Assembly (NCBI GenBank): GCA_910589335.1
Contig: CAJUTW010000019.1
Coordinates: 1-28,320 of the forward strand
Reading direction: 5' to 3'
Length of the DNA stretch: 28,320 nt
DNA from: an uncultured Bacilli bacterium
GTDB lineage: Bacteria > Bacillota_I > Bacilli_A > RF39 > UBA660
Shown here: positions 15,908 to 23,451 of the stretch, piece after piece
Numbering within the stretch: the stretch's first letter is position 1
Layout: each line of letters begins with the position of its first letter
The notes under the pieces: generated by a model
Told to the model about the DNA's origin: nothing
Seen by the model: the letters and a program-made list of their open reading frames with translations, nothing else
Database searches by the model: none
Translations under genes and position numbers: made by a program

Positions 15908-18475
15908 ATGCCAAGAAAGAAAACTGAAACAGAAGAGGTAATTGAGAAGATTTTTGATTATACTTTAGAAGATATAATGGGTGAGAGATTTGGTAGTTAT
16001 TCAAAATATATAATTCAAGATCGTGCTATACCTGATGCTAGGGATGGTTTAAAACCAGTTCAAAGACGTATTTTGTACTCAATGCATAAAGAGAAAAACA
16101 CATATGATAAGGGTTATCGAAAGAGTGCTAAAACAGTTGGAGATGTTATAGGTAATTATCATCCTCATGGTGATTCTTCTATATATGATGCGATGGTTAG
16201 AATGAGTCAACATTGGAAAACTAGACTTCCATATATTGATATGCATGGAAATAATGGATCTATTGATGGCGATAGTCCCGCTGCTTATCGTTATACTGAA
16301 GCAAGACTTTCTAAAATTAGTAATGAAATGCTTCGTGATATTGATAAAGATACAATTGAGTTTGCACCAAACTTTGATGATACTACAGTAGAACCGACTG
16401 TTTTACCTGCACGTTTTCCAGCTCTTTTAGTATATGGTTCGCAAGGAATATCTGCAGGATATGCGACTAATATTCCACCTCATAATTTAACTGAGATAAT
16501 TGAGGCAACAATTCACAGAATAGATAATCCAAATTGTGGTTTAGATACTTTGATGAAATATGTTAAAGGACCTGACTTTCCAACAGGTGGTATTGTTGAG
16601 GGGTTAAATGGTATAAAGGATGCTTATACTACTGGACGTGGTAGAATAATAATTAAAAGTCGATATACTATTGAAAAAGAAAAATCATCTTTACAAATTG
16701 TTATTACAGAAATTCCTTTTGAAGTTAATAAAGCTTTAATGGTTAAAAAAATTGATGATATTAGAATAGATAAAAAAATTGAAGGAATAGTTGAAGTTAG
16801 AGATGAATCTGCAGCTGATGTTAGAATTGTAATTGAATTAAAGAAAAATGCTAATGTTGATTTGATTATTAATTATTTACTTAAAAATACTGATATGCAG
16901 ATAAGTTATAATTTTAATGTTGTTTCTATTGTTAATCGACGTCCAAAATTACTTGGTTTAAAAGAAGCATTAGATGCCTTTATTAATCATCAAAAAGAAG
17001 TGGTAAAAAGAAGAACTGAGTTTGATTTAGCTCATGCTAAAGCTAGATTTCATATAGTAGAAGGGTTAATTAAATGTATATCAATTTTAGATGAAGTTAT
17101 AAAAACTATACGTGAGAGTAAAAATAAAAGTGATGCTAAAGAAAATTTAATTAAAAAATATGAGTTTAGCGAAGCTCAAGCAGAGGCTATTGTTACATTG
17201 CAACTATATCGTTTGACTAATACTGATGTTGTTGCACTTGAAGAAGAAAAAGCTGGACTTGAAAAAATTATTAATGGTTTAACAGCAATCCTTGGAAGTG
17301 AAGATGTTTTAAAATCTGTTATGAAAAAAGATTTACGTTCTGTTAGAGATAGTTATCCAACACCTCGACTTACTGACATTAAAGAAGAAATAACAGAAAT
17401 AAAAATTGATGAGACAGCAATGATACCTAAGGAAGATGTTGTTGTAATGGTTACAAAAGATGGTTATATTAAGAGAACTTCATTTAGGAGTTATACATCT
17501 TCTAATCCTGAAGATATAACGCTAAAAGAAAATGATTATATGATTGGCTTATATGAAATGAATACAACTGATACAATTTTAGTGTTTACATCAGGAGGAA
17601 ATTATTTACATATTCCAGTTCATATAATACCAGATTTAAAATGGAAGGATATGCCAAAACATGTAAGTAATGTAATTGAACTTCCTCCAGAAGATTTAAT
17701 TATAGGAGCTATTCCTGCATATGATTTTTCTAGTAACAAAAATATTATTATTACTTCTAAAAATGGTATGATTAAAAGAAGTAAACTAAAAGATTTTAAA
17801 TTACAAAGATATAATAAAGCATCTAGTTGTATGAAACTTAAGGATGATGATCAGGTAATAAGTGCGATGGTTGAAAATTATGAGGCTGTATTTTTAACAA
17901 CAAATACAGGATATGGACTTAGCTTTTTAACTGAGGAAATACCATTAGTTGGTGTAAAAGCAGCAGGTGTAAAAGCGATGAAGTTAAAAGATGATTATCT
18001 TGTTTCTATAAATAATTTCTCTTATAGTACGCATGAATATATATCAATTATTACAACAAAAGGAACAGGTAAGAGAGTTAGATTAGGAGAATTTGAATTA
18101 TCAACACGAACAAGAAGAGGAATACAAGTACTCCGAGAAGTTAAGTCTAATCCATATCTTGTTTTAAAAACATTTATTGAAGATTCTAAAAATTATATTG
18201 GGATAAGAAATTCTGATATTACAAATATAAAATTAACTGAATTACCTATTGCAGATAGATATTCAACAGGAAGTTTAATTTCTAAACATGAATTAAATGA
18301 TGCTTTTTCTATTGTTACCTTAACAAGAGTTGCAAAGGAACAAGAAGAAATATCTTTAAATAATGATGAACCTAAAATAATTAAAGTTATAGAAAAAGAT
18401 ACTTTAAAAAAAGATAAGGTTTCTTTGCAGGAAATAGATGATAGATTAATGACAATAGAAGATTTTATAAAATAA
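15908..18475 (+). CDS. parC: DNA topoisomerase IV subunit A
   Basis: The DNA-breakage subunit of topoisomerase IV, 855 aa from ATG 15908. DRAIPDARDGLKPVQRRILY and GNYHPHGDSSIYDAMVRMSQ (the quinolone-resistance region) lie in the first 105 residues. The catalytic Tyr is in RYTEARL, at about residue 129. A coiled-coil/tower region follows, and the C-terminal third carries beta-pinwheel-type repeats (VVMVTKDGYIKR, IIITSKNGMIKRS, ISIITTKGTGKRVR). In the quinolone region the Ser after HPHGD is present and the acidic position is Asp rather than the usual Glu; Asp is common in mollicutes and relatives and is not evidence of resistance. A GTG at 15899 opens the frame 3 codons earlier but has no better ribosome binding site. 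The stop lies within the downstream terminator stem. Confidence 0.93.
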   Translation: MPRKKTETEEVIEKIFDYTLEDIMGERFGSYSKYIIQDRAIPDARDGLKPVQRRILYSMHKEKNTYDKGYRKSAKTVGDVIGNYHPHGDSSIYDAMVRMSQHWKTRLPYIDMHGNNGSIDGDSPAAYRYTEARLSKISNEMLRDIDKDTIEFAPNFDDTTVEPTVLPARFPALLVYGSQGISAGYATNIPPHNLTEIIEATIHRIDNPNCGLDTLMKYVKGPDFPTGGIVEGLNGIKDAYTTGRGRIIIKSRYTIEKEKSSLQIVITEIPFEVNKALMVKKIDDIRIDKKIEGIVEVRDESAADVRIVIELKKNANVDLIINYLLKNTDMQISYNFNVVSIVNRRPKLLGLKEALDAFINHQKEVVKRRTEFDLAHAKARFHIVEGLIKCISILDEVIKTIRESKNKSDAKENLIKKYEFSEAQAEAIVTLQLYRLTNTDVVALEEEKAGLEKIINGLTAILGSEDVLKSVMKKDLRSVRDSYPTPRLTDIKEEITEIKIDETAMIPKEDVVVMVTKDGYIKRTSFRSYTSSNPEDITLKENDYMIGLYEMNTTDTILVFTSGGNYLHIPVHIIPDLKWKDMPKHVSNVIELPPEDLIIGAIPAYDFSSNKNIIITSKNGMIKRSKLKDFKLQRYNKASSCMKLKDDDQVISAMVENYEAVFLTTNTGYGLSFLTEEIPLVGVKAAGVKAMKLKDDYLVSINNFSYSTHEYISIITTKGTGKRVRLGEFELSTRTRRGIQVLREVKSNPYLVLKTFIEDSKNYIGIRNSDITNIKLTELPIADRYSTGSLISKHELNDAFSIVTLTRVAKEQEEISLNNDEPKIIKVIEKDTLKKDKVSLQEIDDRLMTIEDFIK

Positions 18476-18498
18476 GAAGTTAAAATACTTCTTTTTTT
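18474..18498 (+). terminator. intrinsic terminator overlapping the parC stop
   Basis: AAGAAGT and ACTTCTT form a 7-bp stem with a 6-base loop, followed by five further Ts. The 5' arm begins in the TAA stop codon of parC. Confidence 0.7.
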
Positions 18499-18530
18499 AT
18501 TATTGAGACATATAATTTAGTGGTGATAAT

Positions 18531-18899
18531 ATGTCAAAAGATACATTTAAATCGTTTGCAAGACTACATCCAGAACTTGCAACAACCGTATTAAACGGTA
18601 AAGCATCATGGCAACAACTCTATGAATTATTTGAAATATATGGAGAAAAAAACTCTATATGGAATAATTATCTTTCAGCTTCATCTACCATAACTGATAG
18701 TGTAACATCAGCAACTTCTTCAGTTAGAGATGTAGTTAATACGATTAAAAATTTAGATATGGATTCAGTACAAAAAGGAATAACTAATATTCAAAAAACT
18801 ATTGGTCTATTGCAAGATATTGGATTAGGGGCAGGATCTAAAATACCAACAACAAAAACATATGAACCAAGACCACTATATAAACATTTTGAGGATTAA
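18531..18899 (+). CDS. ylbD: YlbD-like protein (spore-coat-protein family name)
   Basis: A 122-aa protein whose N-terminus matches the YlbD family: FKSFARLHPEL, then GKASWQQLYELFEIYGEKNSIWNNY at about residues 23-47, the conserved Trp-Gln-x-Leu-Tyr element. The rest is Ser/Thr-rich and helical, ending in a short Pro-containing tail. In Bacillus subtilis YlbD is listed as a coat protein, but the family also occurs in Bacilli where sporulation is doubtful, so no spore role should be assumed. Order ylbD, ylbE, ylbF remnant, rsmD is the Bacillus order and supports the assignment. GGTGAT three bases before the ATG is the usual ribosome binding site here. The stop overlaps the ylbE start by one base. 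Confidence 0.72.
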   Translation: MSKDTFKSFARLHPELATTVLNGKASWQQLYELFEIYGEKNSIWNNYLSASSTITDSVTSATSSVRDVVNTIKNLDMDSVQKGITNIQKTIGLLQDIGLGAGSKIPTTKTYEPRPLYKHFED

Positions 18900-19120
18900 T
18901 GAAGATAGAATTAAATCAACAAATAAAAGCTAATCCAATAATTTATAATTATTTAAGGGATGATTCTAAACATTATAAATATTTATATAGAAATAGAGAA
19001 CATATTAAAGTTATAGAGCAACTTGCTAAAGAAAAATATAAATTAAGAAGTGTTGATAAAATAGAAAAATTAAAAAATAACATAGATTTAATAAAAACAT
19101 TTATGGATGTATTAAATTAA
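18899..19120 (+). CDS. ylbE: YlbE-like protein
   Basis: A 73-aa protein resembling the YlbE-like family: an N-terminal NPIIYNYLRDDSKHYKYLYRN segment, equivalent to the family's N-P-x-L-x-x-F-I-R-x-x-P-x-W-Y-R-x-L-x-R-N, followed by a helical EQLAKEKYKL stretch. The function of the family is unknown. The ATG overlaps the ylbD stop by one base, with GAGG eight bases upstream inside ylbD, so the pair is translationally coupled. Short length and position between ylbD and the ylbF remnant are what make the call; the sequence similarity alone would be modest. Confidence 0.68.
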   Translation: MKIELNQQIKANPIIYNYLRDDSKHYKYLYRNREHIKVIEQLAKEKYKLRSVDKIEKLKNNIDLIKTFMDVLN

Positions 19121-19138
19121 TTATGATAAAATAAAAAT

Positions 19139-19423
19139 ATGGAAAAATTAATTGAAGTAGTTGACAATTTAAAAAAGAGTTTAGATCGACATGAAAAAAT
19201 TATTAAGATAAAAGAACTTAATAAAAAAATTAAAAATGATAAAGAATTAGTTTCTTTAATTGAATAATATAAATTAGTAAAAGATGAAAAGATAAAAGAT
19301 AAGATAAATAAAAATGATTTATTTAGAGAATATAAACTTTCAGAAAATGAAGTTAATTTTCTAATATTAGAAATAAATGCAAAGCTAAAAGAAATAACGA
19401 ATAAGGGTAAGTGTAGTTTATGA
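19139..19423 (+). pseudogene. ylbF: ylbF-like gene interrupted by an in-frame TAA
   Basis: From ATG 19139 one frame reads 42 codons (ending DKELVSLIE), then TAA at 19265-19267, then a further 51 sense codons (YKLVKDEKIKD ... EINAKLKEITNKG) to TGA at 19421-19423. The two halves join into a Lys/Glu-rich helical protein of about 94 residues, like the short YlbF-family domain. Position between ylbE and rsmD is where Bacillus has ylbF, a partner of YmcA and YaaT in the RNase Y specificity complex. A single CAA-to-TAA or GAA-to-TAA change explains the break. The final TGA overlaps the rsmD ATG as ATGA, an operon-style junction that supports the whole frame having been coding. The second half has no ATG, GTG or TTG in frame. 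A sequencing error is a real alternative. No clear ribosome binding site is seen before 19139. Confidence 0.6.
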
Positions 19424-19965
19424 AGATAATTAGTGGTAAATATAAGGGGAGAAAATTAGATGGTTTTGATATAGATGGTACTAGACCAACTATGGATAGA
19501 GTTAAAGAAAGTTTATTTGGTACTATTCAAAATTATTTAGATAATAGTATAGTATTAGATTTATTTTCTGGTAGTGGTAATTTAGGGATAGAGGCATTAA
19601 GTGAGGGTGCTAGTAAAGCTTATTTAGTAGATAATAATAAAAAGGCAATTGAGATTATTAAAAAGAATATTACTAATTTAAATGTTTTAATGGCTGAAGT
19701 TTTAAAAATGGATTATAAAAGAGCATTAAATTACTTTTATGAAGAGAATATTTTATTTGATTTGATATTTTTAGATCCTCCTTATAAAACTAATTTTTTA
19801 GAAGAAAGTCTTATATTAATAGAAAAGTTTAATCTTTTAAAAGATAAAGGAATAATTGTATGTGAGAGTAATAGTTTAGATAAAATTGTTTATTCTTCTA
19901 AATTTACTATGATAAAAAATAAAAAATATGGTGATAAATATATAGTTTTACTTAAAAAAATGTGA
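19420..19965 (+). CDS. rsmD: 16S rRNA (guanine(966)-N(2))-methyltransferase
   Basis: RsmD methylates G966 of 16S rRNA in the small subunit, using S-adenosylmethionine. The 181-aa length is normal. The N-terminal IISGKYKGRKL and TRPTMDRVKESLFGTI segment is a family signature. The SAM-binding motif I is VLDLFSGSGNLGIEALSEGA (about residues 45-64), and the catalytic motif IV is LIFLDPPYKTNF near residue 117. The ATG overlaps the TGA of the interrupted ylbF frame by four bases. In Bacillus coaD follows rsmD; here a glycine-rich surface protein follows instead. Loss of ylbF translation may lower coupling to rsmD, but GGGTAAG upstream of the ATG could act as a separate weak ribosome binding site. 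Confidence 0.92.
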   Translation: MKIISGKYKGRKLDGFDIDGTRPTMDRVKESLFGTIQNYLDNSIVLDLFSGSGNLGIEALSEGASKAYLVDNNKKAIEIIKKNITNLNVLMAEVLKMDYKRALNYFYEENILFDLIFLDPPYKTNFLEESLILIEKFNLLKDKGIIVCESNSLDKIVYSSKFTMIKNKKYGDKYIVLLKKM

Positions 19966-19986
19966 TATCATTATTGTAGAATAGAT

Positions 19987-19992
19987 GGTGAT
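19987..19992 (+). promoter_or_regulatory. ribosome binding site deciding the 19996 start
   Basis: GGTGAT ends three bases before the second of two adjacent ATGs. This spacing matches the genes at 10791, 12262 and 18531, so 19996 is preferred over 19993. Confidence 0.5.
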
Positions 19993-19995
19993 ATG

Positions 19996-21714
19996 ATGAA
20001 AAAACTTAGTAATAAAGGGTTTGCTATATCAACTGTTATTTATGGTCTTTCTATAATGGGTGTTTTAATAATATCTATTTTGATGGGAATACTCTCTACT
20101 ACTAGAAAAAATACTAAGGAGTTAGCTAATTCAATTGAAGAAGAATTAAATAGATTTAGTAAAACTAATTATACATTTAGATATAAAAATAATGAACCTG
20201 CTCAAGAATATGTTGTTCCAGAGGGACAAAGTGGTTATTATAAGATAGAGCTTTTTGGAGCTTCTGGAGGAAATGGTGGAGGACTTGGAGCTTATACATC
20301 AGGGGTTATAAAATTAATGGAAAAAGAAAAGCTTTATTTTTATGTTGGAAAAAAAGGTTCTAGTGGTAGAGGTGGCGGATCAACTGATGTTAGAACAGAA
20401 GGAGGAGGATACGCTACATTATCTTCCTATAGAAATAGAATAATGGCAGCTGCTGGTGGTGGTAGTGATCCATCAGCTGATGGTGGAACTATGTATGGAT
20501 ATAGTTTGTCTATGAAATCTAATGGAGGAGAAATTGACGCTAAAGACAATGGAGATTTTAACTTATTAAATGGTACTACTTTAATTGGAACAACAAATTC
20601 TTTTAAATTAAGTTCTGTCTCATATAGTGTAGATGGTAATTCACCTAGAGGTCATAACTTAGGTGGAGGAGGAGGATATAATCAATCAAATAATAGTACA
20701 GTAGGAGGAACTTCTTATATTTCTGGTTATGCAGGGCAACATATGACTAATGGTAGGTATTTTTATGATGGAATGATGTATCCTGGTGTTAATTTAGGTG
20801 ATGGTTTTGCAAAAATTGAGAAAGTATCATCAATAATAGAAGAAAATAATATTTTAAAAAGAAAAAATCTAAAGATGAATAATGTTGTTAAAATTAGAGA
20901 TTGTTTATCTACTTCAAATACTAATAACATTACTTGGAAAAAGTTAGAAGCGATAGAAAATGGTAAAAATGTTGTTACTACTTCTTATAATACCTCAAAA
21001 CCATCATATTCATGTAGAGAATATAATCTTATAAAAGCTTCGAATTTAGATGAAATTGCAGTGTGGCATAATGCAGGAGTAGACTATCGTAATCACACAA
21101 TTGAAGTAAAACATAGTAATGGAGTATGGGAGTTTATAAAAGGAGTAGGGAATTCTACAGAATTATCGGAAACAGAAACAGTAACTGGATTTAGAATTTC
21201 TGCATATCAACCTGATTATACTTTACAGCTTCCTGATAGTGGTAATTATTATATAGTGCCTGTTTTATCAGAAAATAAATGTTTAACTGCGTCTGATGAT
21301 GAATTTTTAAATAATTTTTATACAAAATTAGATTATTTTAATGGTTCAAAAAGACAAATATGGTCTATTACATTATTACCAGATAATTTGAAAGGTAATA
21401 ATTCTTTGAAAGAATATAAAATAACAGAATTAGCAGGATACAAGTCTTTGCGAATTATTGAAGATGAAAGTATGGTTGGTAATAAAATTGGTACTTCAAA
21501 ATTTAATCAGATTACAAGAGATGAGAGTTTGATTTGGGAAGTTAATCCAGTTGGTAATGGTACTTATGTTATTGCTTCTAGTGATAAAAATTCAAGGGCC
21601 GTAACTGATCCATATTATGGAACTAATGTAGTTTCTAAAAATAATAATGAAATTATTATTGGAAGAAATAATGTTAATACAACAAGGTTTAAATTAATAG
21701 CATTAGATTATTAG
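19996..21714 (+). CDS. pilin-like N-terminus, glycine-rich ALK-like domain and beta-trefoil surface protein
   Basis: A 572-aa exported protein. The N-terminus (KKLSNKGFAISTVIYGLS, then a hydrophobic helix to about residue 34 and a polar stretch TTRKNTKELANSIEEELN) resembles a class III prepilin signal, with K-G-F as the possible cleavage site. The usual Glu at position 5 of mature pilins is absent. Residues 80-275 form a glycine-rich domain like those of ALK-type receptors and bacterial Gly-rich proteins (YKIELFGASGGNGGG, YFYVGKKG, MAAAGGGS, and the closing GDGFAKIEK). About 300-415 is a possible discoidin-like segment. About 420-572 is a probable ricin-like beta-trefoil, with RQIWSI and SLIWEV as two Q-x-W-like repeats. 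It likely binds glycans or host surfaces; this is inference. It replaces coaD after rsmD. Confidence 0.72.
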   Translation: MKKLSNKGFAISTVIYGLSIMGVLIISILMGILSTTRKNTKELANSIEEELNRFSKTNYTFRYKNNEPAQEYVVPEGQSGYYKIELFGASGGNGGGLGAYTSGVIKLMEKEKLYFYVGKKGSSGRGGGSTDVRTEGGGYATLSSYRNRIMAAAGGGSDPSADGGTMYGYSLSMKSNGGEIDAKDNGDFNLLNGTTLIGTTNSFKLSSVSYSVDGNSPRGHNLGGGGGYNQSNNSTVGGTSYISGYAGQHMTNGRYFYDGMMYPGVNLGDGFAKIEKVSSIIEENNILKRKNLKMNNVVKIRDCLSTSNTNNITWKKLEAIENGKNVVTTSYNTSKPSYSCREYNLIKASNLDEIAVWHNAGVDYRNHTIEVKHSNGVWEFIKGVGNSTELSETETVTGFRISAYQPDYTLQLPDSGNYYIVPVLSENKCLTASDDEFLNNFYTKLDYFNGSKRQIWSITLLPDNLKGNNSLKEYKITELAGYKSLRIIEDESMVGNKIGTSKFNQITRDESLIWEVNPVGNGTYVIASSDKNSRAVTDPYYGTNVVSKNNNEIIIGRNNVNTTRFKLIALDY

Positions 21715-21745
21715 TAGTAATTTTTATTACTAATTTTTTATTTTT
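21715..21745 (+). terminator. intrinsic terminator after the surface protein gene
   Basis: TAGTAAT and ATTACTA form a 7-bp stem with a 4-base T loop, followed by T6-A-T5. It starts right after the TAG stop and runs up to the first CIRCE element, which isolates the heat-shock operon. Confidence 0.65.
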
Positions 21746-21770
21746 GGCACAAACTATTGACAAGTGCTAA
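21744..21770 (+). promoter_or_regulatory. CIRCE operator 1
   Basis: TTGGCACAA, nine bases, AAGTGCTAA. It matches the CIRCE consensus (TTAGCACTC-N9-GAGTGCTAA) well in the right half and partly in the left. It overlaps the -35 box. This is the binding site for HrcA. Confidence 0.72.
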
Positions 21771-21785
21771 AAAAAAGCATAAACT
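21757..21785 (+). promoter_or_regulatory. sigma-A promoter of the hrcA operon
   Basis: A perfect TTGACA (21757-21762), a 17-base spacer and TAAACT (21780-21785). It lies between and partly inside the two CIRCE operators, so HrcA binding should block polymerase. Confidence 0.78.
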
Positions 21786-21789
21786 ATTA

Positions 21790-21816
21790 TTAGCACTTGA
21801 TAAAAAACAGTGCTAG
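21790..21816 (+). promoter_or_regulatory. CIRCE operator 2
   Basis: TTAGCACTT, nine bases, CAGTGCTAG, near the CIRCE consensus. It begins at about the predicted transcription start, and its right half runs into the AGGAGG ribosome binding site (21815-21820) of hrcA, so it can act in DNA as operator and in RNA as a hairpin that covers the ribosome binding site. Confidence 0.85.
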
Positions 21817-21828
21817 GAGGTTGATGTT

Positions 21829-22818
21829 ATGTTGACTGAAAGACAAGAAAAAATATTAAAATTAATAGTTGAAAAATATGTTAAAGACCCAATTCCAGTA
21901 GGTTCAAAAGTAATTTCGAAGTTAATCAATTGCTCACCAGCTACTGTTCGAAATGAGATGGGTGAACTTGAAAAGTTTGGACTATTAGAAAAAACACATA
22001 CTTCTTCAGGAAGAGTTCCATCAGAAGCAGGTTATCGTTATTATGTTGATAATTTAATGGAACTTAAAAAAATGAATGCTGAAGATATGTTAAAGTTACA
22101 AAGAGTCTTTAAAAATCAGCAACTTGCTCTATCTGATGTAATAACAAAGTCTTTGCAAGTTATATCGGATATGATGAATTATACAACGATTGTACTTGGT
22201 AGTACATCTCATGAGAATCTTCTAAAATTAATAGAAGTAGTTCCGATTGATGAAGTTAGTATGACAGTTATAATTGTTACTGATAAAGGTCATGTAGAAC
22301 ATAAAAATATAAAACTACATGATGTACCATTAGAAGAAGTAAAGAAAATGGTAGGTCTAATAAATAACTTAATCTCAGGTACTCCAATTGATGAAGTAAG
22401 TAAAAAATTAGAGTATGAAATAAAACCTATTATAGGAAATTATGTAAGACAACATGAACAATTATATAATGCTTTCTATCATGTATTTACTGATTTTACT
22501 AATCAAGAAATAAATATTATGGGAAGAAATAAAATGTTGGAACAACCAGAATTCTCCTCAAATATTGATAAAATTAAAACTGTATTTAATAAATTAGAAG
22601 ATCATGAGGTTTTAACTAATATCGTTGAAGATAATGATAATAATATTAGAGTTTATATAGGTAATGAAAATAATATAGATAGTGATGTAACAGTGGTTAA
22701 AACTAAATTTAAAAATGGTCCAGAGGAAGGTACTATTGCGATTGTTGGACCTAAGAGAATGGAATATGATCGAGTTGTTTCATTACTAGAATACATGAGG
22801 GAAAATATTGAAAGGTAG
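21829..22818 (+). CDS. hrcA: heat-inducible transcriptional repressor HrcA
   Basis: HrcA represses class I heat-shock genes by binding CIRCE and is kept active by GroEL. This 329-aa copy begins with the winged-helix domain (LTERQEKILKLIVEKYVKDP, then PVGSKVISK, CSPATVRNEMGELEKFGLL) and the signature SSGRVPSEAGYRYYVDNL at about residues 63-80. A GAF-like dimerisation region follows, and the end has the family's VVGP-like TIAIVGPKRMEYDRVV segment. AGGAGG precedes the ATG by eight bases and overlaps CIRCE 2, so the operon is autoregulated. It is the first gene of hrcA-grpE-dnaK-dnaJ. No groESL is in the window, so regulation of GroEL by this HrcA cannot be judged. Confidence 0.95.
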   Translation: MLTERQEKILKLIVEKYVKDPIPVGSKVISKLINCSPATVRNEMGELEKFGLLEKTHTSSGRVPSEAGYRYYVDNLMELKKMNAEDMLKLQRVFKNQQLALSDVITKSLQVISDMMNYTTIVLGSTSHENLLKLIEVVPIDEVSMTVIIVTDKGHVEHKNIKLHDVPLEEVKKMVGLINNLISGTPIDEVSKKLEYEIKPIIGNYVRQHEQLYNAFYHVFTDFTNQEINIMGRNKMLEQPEFSSNIDKIKTVFNKLEDHEVLTNIVEDNDNNIRVYIGNENNIDSDVTVVKTKFKNGPEEGTIAIVGPKRMEYDRVVSLLEYMRENIER

Positions 22819-22824
22819 GCTTTT

Positions 22825-23421
22825 ATGGAAAAAGAAGAAAATATTGAAGTATTAACAGAAGAAAAAGAAGTTTCAAAAAAAGATAAAAAGCAAGAAAAAA
22901 AAGTAGAAAAGAAACTTTCGAAAAATAAAGATTCTAAATTATTAGAGGAAATAGAAGCGTTAAAATTGACTAATAAACAATTGAGTGATGAAAATATTAG
23001 TTTAATTGAAAAAGTAAAAATTGCTCAAGCTGAGTCAATAAATTATCGTCGTCGTAAAGATGAAGAGACAAACCAACTATTAAAATATGCAAATCAAGAT
23101 TTAATTATGGAACTTATTTTAGTGGTAGATAATTTTGAGAGAGCAATTAAATTAGATGATAATGATTTAACTGATGAGGTATCAAAGTTCTTAGCTGGTT
23201 TTAAAATGATGTATGCTAATTTAACAGAGATATTGAAGAAGTTTGGAGTAGAAGAAATTAATCGTGTTGGAGAAAAATTTGATCCAAATCAAGAACAAGC
23301 ATTACTAACTGATACTGTTGAAGATATGGAAGATGAAGTAGTAATTGAAGTTTTATTAAAGGGATATAAATTAAAAGAAAAGGTTATTCGTCCAGCATCT
23401 GTTAAAATAAATCAAAAATAA
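22825..23421 (+). CDS. grpE: nucleotide exchange factor GrpE
   Basis: GrpE releases ADP from DnaK and so restarts its folding cycle in the cytoplasm. The 198-aa protein has a highly charged, Lys/Glu-rich N-terminus (about 1-55), a long dimerising helix containing AESINYRRRKDEE, and a beta domain with ERAIKLDD, FGVEEINRVGEKFDPNQEQAL and the final EKVIRPASVKIN. These are the standard GrpE landmarks. The ATG is 6 bases after the hrcA stop, with AGGTAGG overlapping the end of hrcA. It is transcribed from the CIRCE-controlled promoter. Confidence 0.93.
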   Translation: MEKEENIEVLTEEKEVSKKDKKQEKKVEKKLSKNKDSKLLEEIEALKLTNKQLSDENISLIEKVKIAQAESINYRRRKDEETNQLLKYANQDLIMELILVVDNFERAIKLDDNDLTDEVSKFLAGFKMMYANLTEILKKFGVEEINRVGEKFDPNQEQALLTDTVEDMEDEVVIEVLLKGYKLKEKVIRPASVKINQK

Positions 23422-23451
23422 AAAATAATTAAATAAAGGAGAGATATATTT

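Noticed and set aside
16170..16190. Asp at the acidic quinolone-region position of ParC as a resistance change
   Set aside because: Asp at this site is common in wild-type ParC/GyrA of related lineages, so no resistance inference is justified.
18511..18516. Perfect TATAAT before ylbD
   Set aside because: No -35 box lies 16-18 bases upstream, and the start would fall inside the ribosome binding site, so it was not called as a promoter.
19265..19267. TAA read through as an amino acid in the ylbF frame
   Set aside because: TAA ends most genes in the window, and no recoding signal is visible. A nonsense change or sequence error is simpler.
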